Made by a program: the position numbers and the translations under genes
Part shown: piece by piece, positions 34,277 to 44,013 of the stretch
How the letters are laid out: each line of letters starts with the position of its first letter
How positions within the stretch are numbered: the stretch's first letter is position 1
NCBI RefSeq assembly: GCF_001434295.1
Contig: NZ_AZFA01000002.1
Coordinates: 149,167 to 213,166 of the forward strand
From: Companilactobacillus versmoldensis DSM 14857 = KCTC 3814
GTDB taxonomy: Bacteria; Bacillota; Bacilli; Lactobacillales; Lactobacillaceae
DNA length: 64,000 nt
Direction: 5' to 3'
The notes under the pieces: model-generated
The model's database searches: none
Told to the model about the DNA's origin: nothing
What the model saw: only the letters and a program-made list of their open reading frames with translations

Positions 34277-35617
34277 TTATAGACGTTTGTTTAATTCTTT
34301 ACCTAATTCTTCAAAACCTGGTTTGCCAAGAAGTCCAAACATGTTCTTCTTGTATGCTTCAACACCTGGTTGGTTGAATGGGTTGATACCATTCAAGTAA
34401 CCTGAGATTGAAACGGCTGCTTCAAAGAAGTAGATCAAGTAACCTAAGGTGAAGGCATTTTGTTCTGGGATATGAACGCTCATTACGGGAACGCCACCAT
34501 CAGTATGAGCAAGTACCACACCTTCGTAAGCACGCTTGTTAGCGAAGTCCATTGTCTTACCTTCAAGATATTTCAAACCATCAAGGTCTTTTTCTTCTGA
34601 AGGGATCTCAAGGTCATGGCGAGGTTTGTCAATCATAACGACAGTTTCCATCAAGTTACGACGACCTTCTTGAATGTATTGACCTAATGAGTGCAAGTCA
34701 GTTGAGAAGTTAGCTGATGAAGGATAAATACCTTTTTGGTCCTTACCTTCTGATTCACCCATTAATTGTTTCCACCATTCACCAAGGTATTGCAAGTTTG
34801 GTTCATAGTTTTCAAGTAATTCAGTTGTGTAACCTTTACGGTACAAAATGTTTCTCAATGCTGCATATTTGTAAGCATCGTTCTTTTCGATATCAGCAGA
34901 TGAATAATCCTCACGAGCTGAAGCAGCACCTTCCATCAACTTGTCGATGTCAATACCAGCTACGGCAACAGGTAACAAACCAACAGCAGAAAGAACTGAG
35001 AAACGACCACCTAAGTCATCAGGAACAACGAATTCTTCATAACCTTCAGCATCAGATTCACTCTTAAGTGCACCCTTAGCACGGTCAGTAGTAGCGAAAA
35101 TACGTTCTTTAGCGCCTTCCTTACCATATTTTTCAACCAATTTAGCCTTCAAAATACGGAATGCAATTGAAGGTTCAGTAGTTGTTCCTGATTTGGAAAT
35201 AACATTGATACTGAAATCACGATCACCGATCACGTCGATTAAATCTGAAAGGTAGTTAGGAGAAATTGAGTTACCAGCAAAGTAAACTTCTGGAACATCT
35301 CGCTTATTCTTAACATTGTAAAATGATGAACTTAAGAAATCGATAGCCATTCTAGCACCGAGGTATGAACCACCGATACCAATACCTACGAAAACTTCTG
35401 AGTTCGATTGGATTTTTTTAGCAGCTTTTTTGATACGTGCAAATTCATCTTTATCATAATTTACAGGTAGATCAAGAAATCCACGAAAGTCATTACCAGC
35501 ACCAGTACCTTCACGTAGTTCTGTGTCGGCAGCAGTAACCATTGCTTGCATTTCACCAAGTTCGTTTTCATGAACGAACTTGCCTAATTTTGAATCATCA
35601 AATTTAATATGTGTCAT
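34277..35617 (-). CDS. pgi: Glucose-6-phosphate isomerase
   Basis: A 446-residue phosphoglucose isomerase interconverting glucose-6-phosphate and fructose-6-phosphate. The phosphate-binding [44 protein letters not shown] and C-terminal [17 protein letters not shown] segments are diagnostic of the family, and its length is normal for the Gram-positive type. It appears monocistronic or follows the VanZ gene by 40 bases. The gene ends at the bidirectional terminator. Confidence 0.97.
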   Translation of the reverse strand: MTHIKFDDSKLGKFVHENELGEMQAMVTAADTELREGTGAGNDFRGFLDLPVNYDKDEFARIKKAAKKIQSNSEVFVGIGIGGSYLGARMAIDFLSSSFYNVKNKRDVPEVYFAGNSISPNYLSDLIDVIGDRDFSINVISKSGTTTEPSIAFRILKAKLVEKYGKEGAKERIFATTDRAKGALKSESDAEGYEEFVVPDDLGGRFSVLSAVGLLPVAVAGIDIDKLMEGAASAREDYSSADIEKNDAYKYAALRNILYRKGYTTELLENYEPNLQYLGEWWKQLMGESEGKDQKGIYPSSANFSTDLHSLGQYIQEGRRNLMETVVMIDKPRHDLEIPSEEKDLDGLKYLEGKTMDFANKRAYEGVVLAHTDGGVPVMSVHIPEQNAFTLGYLIYFFEAAVSISGYLNGINPFNQPGVEAYKKNMFGLLGKPGFEELGKELNKRL

Positions 35618-35657
35618 TTCTTTTCCTCCATATCTCTTAAACTAGATTAATCATTTT

Positions 35658-36290
35658 TCACTGAAATTTCAATTGTTTTACATGTTTTTTAACAATATGA
35701 CAAATAAAATATAACAGAAATCCGATAGCAGTTCCAATTGTGTTGGATATTACGTCATCAATATCGCTGACTCCAGTCTGAAGCAAGAATTGGAACGTCT
35801 CAATAGAAACTGAGATCAATGCTCCAATTATGACCACACGGATAAAGCCTCGATTTTTCTCGAGCAGAGCCGGGATAAAAAATCCCATCGGGACGAACCA
35901 CATGATATTGCCATAAAGATTGTACAAGAAATCAAGGATCGACGTTCCATTAAGAAGCTTAAAGGTTTCCACTAATGGTGTAAAATTGACATCTGACAGC
36001 GGTAGATCCCAATACAACTTGAACTGCCAAGGGAAATAACCATCCCGAAAGACAGTTAAAAAGTATAGTAAGAAAACATAAAAAGCAAAAACCGTTAGCC
36101 AAAACTCATGACTCACGACTGGTTTTTTGTGCTTCCATTTCAGCCAAATAATCCGTAAGATGATAAAGAATAACGTGTATAATATAGCTTTATCAACACC
36201 AAAAAAGGATAAACGGATCAAAGGAAAATGATTTATTCTTGTTGAATATAAATTTGCTATATAACTGTATAGCGGTCCTAAAAATATCAT
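35658..36290 (-). CDS. VanZ-family membrane protein
   Basis: A 210-residue protein with about five hydrophobic helices. The DLPLSDVNFTPLVETFK and FLYNLYGNIMWFVPMGFFIP segments and ISVSIETFQFLLQTGVSDIDDVISNTIGTAIGF are the VanZ signature, with SDIDD being the characteristic acid motif. VanZ proteins of this type have been linked to teicoplanin or lipoglycopeptide tolerance, but many are of unknown function. No resistance genes are nearby. The ribosome site upstream of the ATG is weak (AGAGA). Confidence 0.88.
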   Translation of the reverse strand: MIFLGPLYSYIANLYSTRINHFPLIRLSFFGVDKAILYTLFFIILRIIWLKWKHKKPVVSHEFWLTVFAFYVFLLYFLTVFRDGYFPWQFKLYWDLPLSDVNFTPLVETFKLLNGTSILDFLYNLYGNIMWFVPMGFFIPALLEKNRGFIRVVIIGALISVSIETFQFLLQTGVSDIDDVISNTIGTAIGFLLYFICHIVKKHVKQLKFQ

Positions 36291-36399
36291 TTTTTTATTC
36301 TCTCACAATTTTTATTGGATTCGTATTATACTTTTTTATAAGCATGCAACTTAATAATAATTCAACATAGCTATTATTTTAAATTATAAAGGATTTTTT

Positions 36400-38556
36400 A
36401 TGCGCAAAATACAGAATTTTCTAAATAAACGTCTCGGTTTTATGACTTTATTGATTTTTTTCCTATGGATCAAAACTGTCATCGCCTACTACATTGATTT
36501 TTCATTAGGTGTTGCCGACCCTATTCAACATTTTATTTTGATCATCAATCCAATCGCAACTTCAGTCTTGCTGTTAGGGTTTGCTCTTTATATCAATCGA
36601 GCGAAGATCTCATACATCGTAATGGGCTTGATTTACTTTTTAGAATCAGCCCTTTTATACGGTAATATTTTGTATTATCGTGAATTCACAGATTTTTTGT
36701 CATTCAATACCATCGCCGGTGCTGGAAAAGTTTCCAAAGGTCTAGGTGCCAGTGCTTCCAACATGGCGAGTTATCATGACATCATTTACTGGATCGACTT
36801 CATAATAATTTTAATCTTATTTCTAACACATTTCATTAAAATCGATAAACGTCCTTTCAGAAAATTAAATGCCTTCGCCATCACGATGACAGGTTTGATG
36901 CTTTTCTCACTAAACCTGATGTTGGCTGAATGTAATCGTCCCCAGCTTTTAGGTCGAACTTTTGATCGAGCTTATATCGTTAAATATCTCGGTTTCAATT
37001 CATATTTAGGTTACGACTCAATCAAAACAGCTCAAAATAGCCAAGTCCGTTCAAGTGCTGTCGGGACCGATATGGACAACGTCTTACAATACACGACTGA
37101 CCACTATGCGGCCCCAAACCCTAAGTACTTTGGCAAAGCTAAGGGAAAAAATATCATCATCATTCATCTAGAAAGTTTTCAACAATTTTTAATTGGTCAA
37201 AAAGTCAATGGTCAAGAAGTAACTCCATTCTTAAATAGTCTTTATAATGATAAAAACACCATGTCCTTTGATAACTTCTTCCATGAAGTTGGTCAGGGTA
37301 AAACTAGTGATGCGGAAACGATGCTTGAGTCTGGTCTTTATGGTTTACCCGAAGGTTCCTTCTTTACTAGTTTAGGAACAAGCAATACTTTCCAAGCTGC
37401 CCCTGCTATCCTAGGTCAAAAAGAGGGCTACACGAGTGCAGTCTTTCATGGTAATATCGGTAGTTTCTGGAGTAGAAACGATGTTTACAAGAATATGGGT
37501 TATGACTATTTCTTTGATAAATCGTACTATGATCAAGATGTCCAAAACTCGACCATGGAATATGGGATGAAAGATAAAATATTCCTCTCCGAAAGTGCCA
37601 AGTACCTTGAACAGCTCCAGCAACCGTTTTATGCTAAATTCATTACTGTCACTAATCACTATCCCTTCCAGCTACCTGACGAAGATGCCAGCAATGATGG
37701 ATTTGTTAAGCCTGATACTGATAACGATGTCGTCAATGGCTATTTTGAAACTGCCCACTACTTGGATAGTTCACTACAAGAATTTTTCCAATATTTGAAA
37801 GACAGCGGTATTTATGACAATTCAATGATTGTCTTATATGGTGACCATTATGGCCTATCCAACTCGCAGAATCCGGCACTGGCTCCGTTACTGGGGTATA
37901 ATGCTGATACTTGGAACAATTTCAACAATACTCAGCTACAACGGGTACCTTTTATGATTCATATGAAGGGACTCAAAGGTGGTGTCAACCATACTTACGG
38001 TGGTGAGATCGATGTCTTGCCAACTATCTTGCATTTGGCGGGGATCAATACCAAACAATATATTCAAGTCGGTACTGATCTACTTTCGAAGAACCACAGT
38101 TCGATCGTGGCCTTTAGAAATAAGAATTTCGTGACACCACACTACACTGTCTTGAAAAATTCAAATGATGGCTACAATGTCTACAGCAATAAAACTGGCG
38201 AAGAGATCGATTTGAGTACTAATCCAAACTTGAAGGCTAAGGTCAAGAAATGGCAAAAAGCTGTCAATCAAAAGTTGCAGATCTCTGATACAGTCAACAA
38301 CAAAAATCTGTTAAGATTTTATACACCCAATGGTTTTGAACCAATCGATCCTAAAAATTATAATTACCAAAATGAGATCAATCATTTGCTTGATACTCGG
38401 TCCGCACTGGGACTGAAATCGACAAGTATTTATTCGAAGAATAATAATCAATCAACTACGTCGATGTATCACACTGATGCACCTGAATTAGGTGGCGACA
38501 GATCTTCGATCGATAATTGGGATTACTTTAAAAAGAACCAAAAAAATCAACAATAG
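36400..38556 (+). CDS. LtaS-like lipoteichoic acid synthase/phosphoglycerol transferase
   Basis: A 718-residue membrane sulfatase-fold enzyme. Five helices lie in the first 190 residues, followed by an extracellular alkaline-phosphatase-type domain. The metal-binding and catalytic residues are visible: IIIIHLESFQ near residue 250 (Glu), HEVGQGKTSDAE with the likely catalytic Thr302, FHGN near residue 350 and YGDHYG near residue 481. The family transfers glycerol phosphate from phosphatidylglycerol to the growing lipoteichoic acid chain. Paralogues exist in many lactobacilli, so initiating versus polymerising function is not decided. Confidence 0.9.
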   Translation: MRKIQNFLNKRLGFMTLLIFFLWIKTVIAYYIDFSLGVADPIQHFILIINPIATSVLLLGFALYINRAKISYIVMGLIYFLESALLYGNILYYREFTDFLSFNTIAGAGKVSKGLGASASNMASYHDIIYWIDFIIILILFLTHFIKIDKRPFRKLNAFAITMTGLMLFSLNLMLAECNRPQLLGRTFDRAYIVKYLGFNSYLGYDSIKTAQNSQVRSSAVGTDMDNVLQYTTDHYAAPNPKYFGKAKGKNIIIIHLESFQQFLIGQKVNGQEVTPFLNSLYNDKNTMSFDNFFHEVGQGKTSDAETMLESGLYGLPEGSFFTSLGTSNTFQAAPAILGQKEGYTSAVFHGNIGSFWSRNDVYKNMGYDYFFDKSYYDQDVQNSTMEYGMKDKIFLSESAKYLEQLQQPFYAKFITVTNHYPFQLPDEDASNDGFVKPDTDNDVVNGYFETAHYLDSSLQEFFQYLKDSGIYDNSMIVLYGDHYGLSNSQNPALAPLLGYNADTWNNFNNTQLQRVPFMIHMKGLKGGVNHTYGGEIDVLPTILHLAGINTKQYIQVGTDLLSKNHSSIVAFRNKNFVTPHYTVLKNSNDGYNVYSNKTGEEIDLSTNPNLKAKVKKWQKAVNQKLQISDTVNNKNLLRFYTPNGFEPIDPKNYNYQNEINHLLDTRSALGLKSTSIYSKNNNQSTTSMYHTDAPELGGDRSSIDNWDYFKKNQKNQQ

Positions 38557-38561
38557 TGTAT

Positions 38562-38612
38562 AAAAATAGCTCTATAATTTCGTTTGTAACGACAATTATC
38601 GAGCTATTTTTT
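38562..38612 (+). terminator. Terminator between convergent LtaS-like and histidine kinase genes
   Basis: AAAATAGCTC pairs with GAGCTATTTT around an inner hairpin of about 26 bases, and a T run follows. It overlaps the end of the kinase gene by two bases and can work both ways. Confidence 0.8.
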
Positions 38613-40107
38613 AATTCATTCGGGCATTGTTGACCTTGTGTTCAAATCCTTTATCAAAGAATCTAACTACGAAGGTACTACCAACATTTTCCTTACTAGC
38701 AACCTCAATCTCGCCACCATGGTTTTCAACCAATTGATGGACGATTGACAGGCCTAGTCCTGATTCACCGTATTTACGGTTCTTTCGTGAAGGATCAGCT
38801 TTATAATACCGATCCCAGATATTTTTAACTTGATCAGACGACATCCCGACCCCAGTATCTTGAATCTTAAAGACTGAAGCGTGATTCTCGTCTTCACGAT
38901 AGCCTCTAACAACGATTTCACCATTATTAGTAAACTGGATCGCGTTCTGAATAATATTGAACATAACTTGAGTGAACCGGTCATAATCGGCATAGGTATT
39001 CAATTTTTCTTTTGGCGTCTCAAGTGTCAATTTATCGTTCGACTCGCCCGCTTTCTTTTGCAATTGCGAAACGATATCGTTCAGTGGCGTGTTAGCGTCA
39101 AAGACCCGTTTAGCTAAAGTGATTTGGTTTGTCCTAATCTTCTCGTAATCGAGATTCTCATTGACTAATCTGATTAAACGATTGGTTTCATTTCGCATCA
39201 ATTCGATGCTTTGCCCCTTCGATTCTTCAGGGATAGCATCATAAGCAAGTCCTTCCAACAAACCGTTGATAGTCGTCAATGGCGTTCTCATCTCATGAGA
39301 GGCATCGGCCATGAATTCCTTACGACGTTGCTCTTGTCGCTTGATCTCTTTGTCAGAAGCTTCTAGTGACCTAACCATGGTATTGAAATCATTCGCAAGA
39401 TCGTCTAATTCATCACGATTACGACTCTCAATATGAACAGAGAAGTCATTATTGGCAACTCGACGAGTCGCACTCCGCAAACGGTTGATCCGATTGACTT
39501 GATATCGAGACAACAAGAAACTCAAAATGATTGCAGCTAACAATGAGATCAACAAGGCAATATAGAGCCGATTGTTTATCTGACCAATATTAGTCTGCAA
39601 TTGACTCACATCTGAACCTGCCCAAACAGCCGCGACCAGCTTCCCTTTGTGGAACCAAGGAGTCAAGACATAAACATAATTAACATTAGTCTTCTCCCGT
39701 AAAGCCGGGTTCCCACTCTCATCAACATGACGCTGAATATTACGGATAGTCTTACCTTGTTTCAATTTTTTCCAGTAATTACTTGGTAAACTAGCCGTGA
39801 TGCCATCACGTAAAGTTGGATAAACTTGCTGATTTCGATAATTGAAGATAGCAAATTGAACATTCCGGTCAGACAAAACTTGTTCGACCATCTGAATGTT
39901 TTCACCAGTAATATTATGAAATTGACCAGTGTTTTTATCTACTTTTAAAGCAATCTTCTCTAAATTCCCAGCATAACCTTCGAGATCTCGATAGGTCCGG
40001 TTATACTCCCAAGTCGTTGAAGTGCTAGTAACGGTATACAAAATAATTCCTAAAGTCGTCAAGATAACGACTAAAAAGCTCAGCATATTTTGATAAATTA
40101 ATTTCAT
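38611..40107 (-). CDS. Sensor histidine kinase (HAMP-HisKA-HATPase)
   Basis: A 498-residue membrane kinase. An N-terminal helix (residues 5-28) and a second near residues 185-205 bracket a roughly 150-residue extracytoplasmic sensor domain. A HAMP linker follows (about 210-265), then the phosphoacceptor motif DASHEMRTPLT near residue 275, N-box NIIQNAIQF near residue 388, and DTGVGMS and GLGLSIV ATP-binding motifs. Its start overlaps the response-regulator stop (ATGA), so the two proteins form a pair. The signal is unknown; the sensor sequence gives no clear ligand. Confidence 0.93.
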   Translation of the reverse strand: MKLIYQNMLSFLVVILTTLGIILYTVTSTSTTWEYNRTYRDLEGYAGNLEKIALKVDKNTGQFHNITGENIQMVEQVLSDRNVQFAIFNYRNQQVYPTLRDGITASLPSNYWKKLKQGKTIRNIQRHVDESGNPALREKTNVNYVYVLTPWFHKGKLVAAVWAGSDVSQLQTNIGQINNRLYIALLISLLAAIILSFLLSRYQVNRINRLRSATRRVANNDFSVHIESRNRDELDDLANDFNTMVRSLEASDKEIKRQEQRRKEFMADASHEMRTPLTTINGLLEGLAYDAIPEESKGQSIELMRNETNRLIRLVNENLDYEKIRTNQITLAKRVFDANTPLNDIVSQLQKKAGESNDKLTLETPKEKLNTYADYDRFTQVMFNIIQNAIQFTNNGEIVVRGYREDENHASVFKIQDTGVGMSSDQVKNIWDRYYKADPSRKNRKYGESGLGLSIVHQLVENHGGEIEVASKENVGSTFVVRFFDKGFEHKVNNARMN

Positions 40108-40859
40108 TCTTTATTGGCCTTTACTTCAGAATCATCAAATTTGTAACCAACACCCCAAACAGTCTCAATCACTTGTGGTCCAACTTTTTCGATTTTCTGA
40201 CGTAGTTTTTTGATGTGAGCATCGACAGTCCGCTCTTCACCAAAGTAATCATAATCCCAAACTTGTTCGAGCAATTGTTCACGTGAAAAGACCCGTTTAG
40301 GCTTGCTAGCCAAAGTCTTTAAAAGATCGAACTCTTTTGGTGTCAAATCAGGGATCTCTTTACCACCAAGATAAGCTTCACGTGTATCAGCATTCAATTG
40401 GAAGAAGCCAGTGTCGATATCAAATTGATTGTAATCATCTTCAGTCTCATTTGAATTATTGACGCTATTTTTTGAAGCTTCTTCAGCAATATTTTCGCTC
40501 CGGCGGTGAATGGCTTTGATCCGAGCAATCAAAGTGATGGGACTGAATGGCTTAGTGACGTAATCATCAGCACCAAATTCGAGTCCTAGCACTTGGTCAC
40601 TTTCACTGTCACGGGCGGTCAACATAATCAAAGGGACAGTTTTAGAAACGTTCCTGATCTCTTTAGCAACTTCCATCCCGTCTTTTCCGGGCAAGTTGAG
40701 GTCCAAAGTGATCATGTCCCATTCGTCAGCTGCAGCATTGAATTTATCCATCGCCTCATTCCCATCATAAGCAAAGGTGACATCCCAGTTTTCCTTTTGG
40801 AAAAACATGCTCATCATTTCGGAAACTGATTTGTTATCTTCTATCATTAGTAATTTCAT
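40104..40859 (-). CDS. OmpR/PhoB-family response regulator
   Basis: About 251 residues: a receiver domain (residues 1-120) with LLMIEDNKSVSEMM, the phosphoacceptor in MITLDLNLPGKDG and VTKPFSP, a linker of about 30 residues rich in Asn and Glu, and a winged-helix DNA-binding domain ending EETVWGVGYKFDD-like (VIETVWGVGYKF). The start at 40859 has AGGAG upstream. It is translationally coupled to the kinase. Regulon unknown; LtaS-like and VanZ neighbours hint at envelope functions only. Confidence 0.93.
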   Translation of the reverse strand: MKLLMIEDNKSVSEMMSMFFQKENWDVTFAYDGNEAMDKFNAAADEWDMITLDLNLPGKDGMEVAKEIRNVSKTVPLIMLTARDSESDQVLGLEFGADDYVTKPFSPITLIARIKAIHRRSENIAEEASKNSVNNSNETEDDYNQFDIDTGFFQLNADTREAYLGGKEIPDLTPKEFDLLKTLASKPKRVFSREQLLEQVWDYDYFGEERTVDAHIKKLRQKIEKVGPQVIETVWGVGYKFDDSEVKANKE

Positions 40860-40937
40860 TCGATAATCTCCTATCGGTTTTAAGTAAAACTTGTTAAGAT
40901 GTAATAAGTCAAAAATTTTATTAAATTGGTGAATACT

Positions 40938-41714
40938 TTGCACAAAAATTATAAGGGAACCGTCTTTTTCGATTTAGATGGAACATTAATGAATGCTCAA
41001 TCTCAAATCGACGATTCCGTTGCTACAGCCGTTCATGAACTCCACGACAACGGTTATCTACCAGTTATTAGCACCGGACGTTCAACTAATGAGTTGCAAC
41101 ATGTTCTTGGACCCACAGGTATTGACACCTATATCACATTAAACGGTGCTTATATCGAATCTGAGGGTACAGTTGTTTACGAAAGTAGCTTGGATGACCA
41201 AACAATTGAGTCTGTGCTTGAAACTGTTGATAAATTTGGTGATACTTTGGCTATGCATACCAAAGATACAACGAAAGTTTACTCTGATAAACCAATCGTG
41301 ACAGAATTTTATAATTCCGTCCATATTGAAAGACCAGAAATCGACCCAAACTTTTATAAACATAATATCATTCCAATGATCATCGTTATCTCTAACGAAG
41401 GTCCGGAACGCTATCAAAAATTATTCCCGGGCTTGAATTTCTTCAAGACAGGTAAATATTCTATCGATACTGTGAAAAAAGATGTTTCTAAGATGCACGG
41501 TATCAAGCATCTTCTTAACGGTCTCGACTTGGAAAACAAACCAGTTTACGCCTTTGGAGATGGCGCTAATGATGTACCGATGATTGAATTTGCTGACCAT
41601 GGTGTTGCCATGGCCAATGGAATCGATGAAGTCAAAGAATTAGCTGAATTCATTACCACTGCTAATACCGATAACGGAATCGTCAACGGTTTAAAACACT
41701 TCGAGTTAATTTAA
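40938..41714 (+). CDS. Cof-type HAD phosphatase
   Basis: About 258 residues of the HAD IIB (Cof/YidA) family. The nucleophile motif FFDLDGTL lies near residue 10, STGRS near residue 50 (motif II), and motif III/IV AFGDGANDVPMIEFADHGVAMANG near residue 205. These enzymes dephosphorylate sugar phosphates or flavin derivatives, and the substrate is not predicted. A TTG at 40938 is preferred because GGTGA precedes it by 5 bases; the first possible start is 40926. Confidence 0.9.
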   Translation: MHKNYKGTVFFDLDGTLMNAQSQIDDSVATAVHELHDNGYLPVISTGRSTNELQHVLGPTGIDTYITLNGAYIESEGTVVYESSLDDQTIESVLETVDKFGDTLAMHTKDTTKVYSDKPIVTEFYNSVHIERPEIDPNFYKHNIIPMIIVISNEGPERYQKLFPGLNFFKTGKYSIDTVKKDVSKMHGIKHLLNGLDLENKPVYAFGDGANDVPMIEFADHGVAMANGIDEVKELAEFITTANTDNGIVNGLKHFELI

Positions 41715-41733
41715 AATTAAAATCAATCATAAC

Positions 41734-41770
41734 AAAATGGGACCTTCACAATGTGGAGTGTCCCATTTTT
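41734..41770 (+). terminator. Terminator after the HAD phosphatase gene
   Basis: AAATGGGAC pairs with GTCCCATTT with an inner CTTCACAATGTGGAG hairpin, followed by T residues. Confidence 0.85.
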
Positions 41771-41801
41771 TAAACCGACAATCCACTAGGCTCATTACTG
41801 G

Positions 41802-41843
41802 TTTTGTTAATTAAGTGTACAACTTAATCACCCATTAACAAAA
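41802..41843. repeat. Nested inverted repeat
   Basis: TTTTGTTAAT at 41802-41811 is the exact reverse complement of ATTAACAAAA at 41834-41843, and TTAAGT-GTACA-ACTTAA lies between them. It has no T-run on either side. It sits directly after the minus-strand oxidoreductase gene and may protect the transcript end or be a protein site. Confidence 0.45.
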
Positions 41844-41851
41844 TGGTTTTT

Positions 41852-42847
41852 CTACTTCAGAACAACGACTTTCCCCATCATATGCCCTGCTTCGACTAAT
41901 TCCGTGGCTTGCTTAATATTATCAATATTGAATCCGTGAAAAACTTTTGTCGTCGTCGACTGAATCTTGCCATCATCAAGATCAGTGGCTAATTTTGTAA
42001 GATATTCGCCTTGTTGAGCCATTTCTGGCAATTTAAAGAAGGCTTTAGTAAACATCCATTCCCATTTGAAGTCAACCGATTTTTGTTTTAATTCAGCAAC
42101 TTTTGATTCACGCAAATTAGTGATCGTCGCAAAAATACCCAATGGCTTGATCAATTCAACGATTTCCTTGAAATGTGGATCATTGTCACTCAAACCAATG
42201 ATATAATCATAATTATCAATCCCGAGGTCATGTGATTGTACAACGAGATCCTGGTGATGATCAATAGTATAATCAGCACCTAATTTTTTGACCCAAGCAA
42301 TTTTTTCATTTGAGGAAGCAGTCGAAACAACCTTCAGTCCCGCTTGATGAGCCAATTGAGTCATTACTGAACCGACTCCACCAGCACCGTTGATGATCAA
42401 AATAGTCTGGTCAGAATTATCAGCTTTAGCGTCAACTTGTAATTTCTCGTATAACAACTCACTGGCCGTTAATGTTACTAGTGGCATTCCCACACTATTT
42501 TCGATCGATCTCTTCCTAGGAGCTAAGGCAGCAATGTTTTGGTCGACTAATTCGTATTCCTGGTAACTGCCGTCACGTGAATAGTCTCCAGCATAAAAGA
42601 CCAAGTCTCCTTTATGAAATTTCGTTACCTTGGGACCAACATCGACGACTTTACCGTAACCGTCATAACCAAGTACCTTAGGTCCATTGATTTCGTCAGT
42701 CAATTTCTTTCTAGTTGCAATATCAACTGGATTGATCGAGATCCCCTCGACCTCGACTAAAATATCATTTTCTAATGGTACAGGAGTAGCCTCATCAAAT
42801 TCGGATAAGCTGTTCAATGTGCTATCAGTCATGCCAAATATTTTCAT
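41852..42847 (-). CDS. Zinc-type alcohol dehydrogenase-like/quinone oxidoreductase (MDR family)
   Basis: A 331-residue medium-chain dehydrogenase/reductase. The GroES-like N-terminal domain has LGYDGYGKVVDVG, and the Rossmann domain carries INGAGGVGSVMTQLAHQAG near residue 150. No zinc-binding cysteine pair is seen, so it belongs to the zinc-independent quinone oxidoreductase-type branch. It probably reduces an enal or quinone with NADPH. Substrate unknown. Confidence 0.88.
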   Translation of the reverse strand: MKIFGMTDSTLNSLSEFDEATPVPLENDILVEVEGISINPVDIATRKKLTDEINGPKVLGYDGYGKVVDVGPKVTKFHKGDLVFYAGDYSRDGSYQEYELVDQNIAALAPRKRSIENSVGMPLVTLTASELLYEKLQVDAKADNSDQTILIINGAGGVGSVMTQLAHQAGLKVVSTASSNEKIAWVKKLGADYTIDHHQDLVVQSHDLGIDNYDYIIGLSDNDPHFKEIVELIKPLGIFATITNLRESKVAELKQKSVDFKWEWMFTKAFFKLPEMAQQGEYLTKLATDLDDGKIQSTTTKVFHGFNIDNIKQATELVEAGHMMGKVVVLK

Positions 42848-42922
42848 GGTAGTACCTCCTCGATGACTCCATTTTACAACAAATCTTCTTATAATTTTTA
42901 ATGAGTGAACTTCTTGATAACT

Positions 42923-42967
42923 AAAATATCCGTCAGCTCAAATTACGCGAACTGGCGGATATTTTTT
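42923..42967 (-). terminator. Terminator after the 3D-like secreted protein gene
   Basis: AAATATCCG(T)CAG pairs with CTG(G)CGGATATTT across a roughly 15-base loop with flanking A and T runs. It ends the minus-strand gene at 43000-43671 and is also T-tailed on the plus strand. Confidence 0.75.
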
Positions 42968-42999
42968 GTTGCTTATAGTTACTAATAAAATCGTGCTAT

Positions 43000-43671
43000 T
43001 TAGCCAACGATTCCAACTGTTGCACTAGTTATTCCATAAGAAGGAACGGCATTATTTGGCATTGCTACATCGATCTGATGTGGATTTGAATTGGCAAAAG
43101 TACCGGTATCATTAACCGTCTTATACCAAACATCACCTTGTGCAGTAGTGATCTTGATCTTGGTACCGCGTGGCAATACGCCTAAATTGGCGGCTACACC
43201 ATCATAACCCATGTTTGAGCCTAAGACAGCTGGATCATAAAAACTTACTTTAAATGTCCCAACATTTTGAGTAGCAGGAGCAGCACTAGCTGCCTCGACT
43301 TCTGGTGTAGCAGCCTCTTGTTCCGGCTGTGCTACTGGTTCTGGTGAAGCTACTGGAGCTTGTTCTGACGTAGCTTCTGCTGGTTCTTCAGTTTCTTCGA
43401 CTGGGACCTCAGGCATACTGAAATCTTTTTCACTCCCCTTGATCCCTGGCATGAATTCTTTGTCACCAGGTAACGAAACTTTTTTATTTAGTTTAGTTTG
43501 ATCTTGTTCTGTATTTAAATGGTTACCTGCGATGGCATCTGAAACGCTTACACTATTTTCAACTTGGGTATTTTCATCTGCTACAGCATATGCATTTGCT
43601 GAATATCCCATAAAACTTACAAATAAAATCCCCGCGAAAAATAAGGCATCTAATTTAAATTGCTTTATCAA
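43000..43671 (-). CDS. Secreted protein with C-terminal 3D-like double-psi barrel domain
   Basis: A 223-residue exported protein. Residues 1-30 form a signal peptide with AYA/VA cleavage. Residues 75-140 are a Glu/Pro/Ala/Val-rich linker. The C-terminal 85 residues have GVLPRGTKIKITTAQGDVWY, VNDTGTFANSNPHQIDVAMP and a closing YGITSATVGIVG, resembling the 3D/RlpA-like double-psi beta-barrel family. No LysM or anchor is seen. A peptidoglycan-related role is likely but catalytic residues beyond the Asp pair (DTG, IDV) are not proved. Confidence 0.75.
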   Translation of the reverse strand: MIKQFKLDALFFAGILFVSFMGYSANAYAVADENTQVENSVSVSDAIAGNHLNTEQDQTKLNKKVSLPGDKEFMPGIKGSEKDFSMPEVPVEETEEPAEATSEQAPVASPEPVAQPEQEAATPEVEAASAAPATQNVGTFKVSFYDPAVLGSNMGYDGVAANLGVLPRGTKIKITTAQGDVWYKTVNDTGTFANSNPHQIDVAMPNNAVPSYGITSATVGIVG

Positions 43672-44013
43672 CTAATCCCTCCGATTTGTTTAACAACGTA
43701 GATGACTATACAAGATTTTTATTTCAGTTGTATTACATAGAGAATAAATAACATTGCATATAGATTAGTTTTGTAACAATTATGTAAACTCAAACATTTA
43801 ATTGAAAATATTTTCAAATTAAATGATATTTGTCTATTATTTGAAGACACCAGTTCATTTTTGTAATCTACTTCATATGTTAAATTTGACAGTATAAATT
43901 CATATTTGAAATGAATATCAAAAAATTTTTTTCAGATTTACGAGAACAATCTTTTGTTTAAAAAAACCTTTTATGCTAATTTGAAGTTAACCTAATAAAT
44001 TGGAGGAAAGTTT
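43672..44013. other. A+T-rich intergenic region with a 31-bp palindrome at 43795-43825
   Basis: The gap between divergent genes is very A+T-rich. It contains CATTTAATT/AATTAAATG arms around a self-complementary GAAAATATTTTC (43795-43825), a nearly perfect palindrome with no T-run. TTGACA at about 43888 has no good -10 at 16-18 bases. I see no gene, riboswitch or repeat array. The palindrome may be an operator or a small hairpin. Confidence 0.4.

Noticed and set aside
34717..35067. Plus-strand 116-codon frame within pgi
   Set aside because: Antisense to the well-conserved isomerase and no plausible protein.
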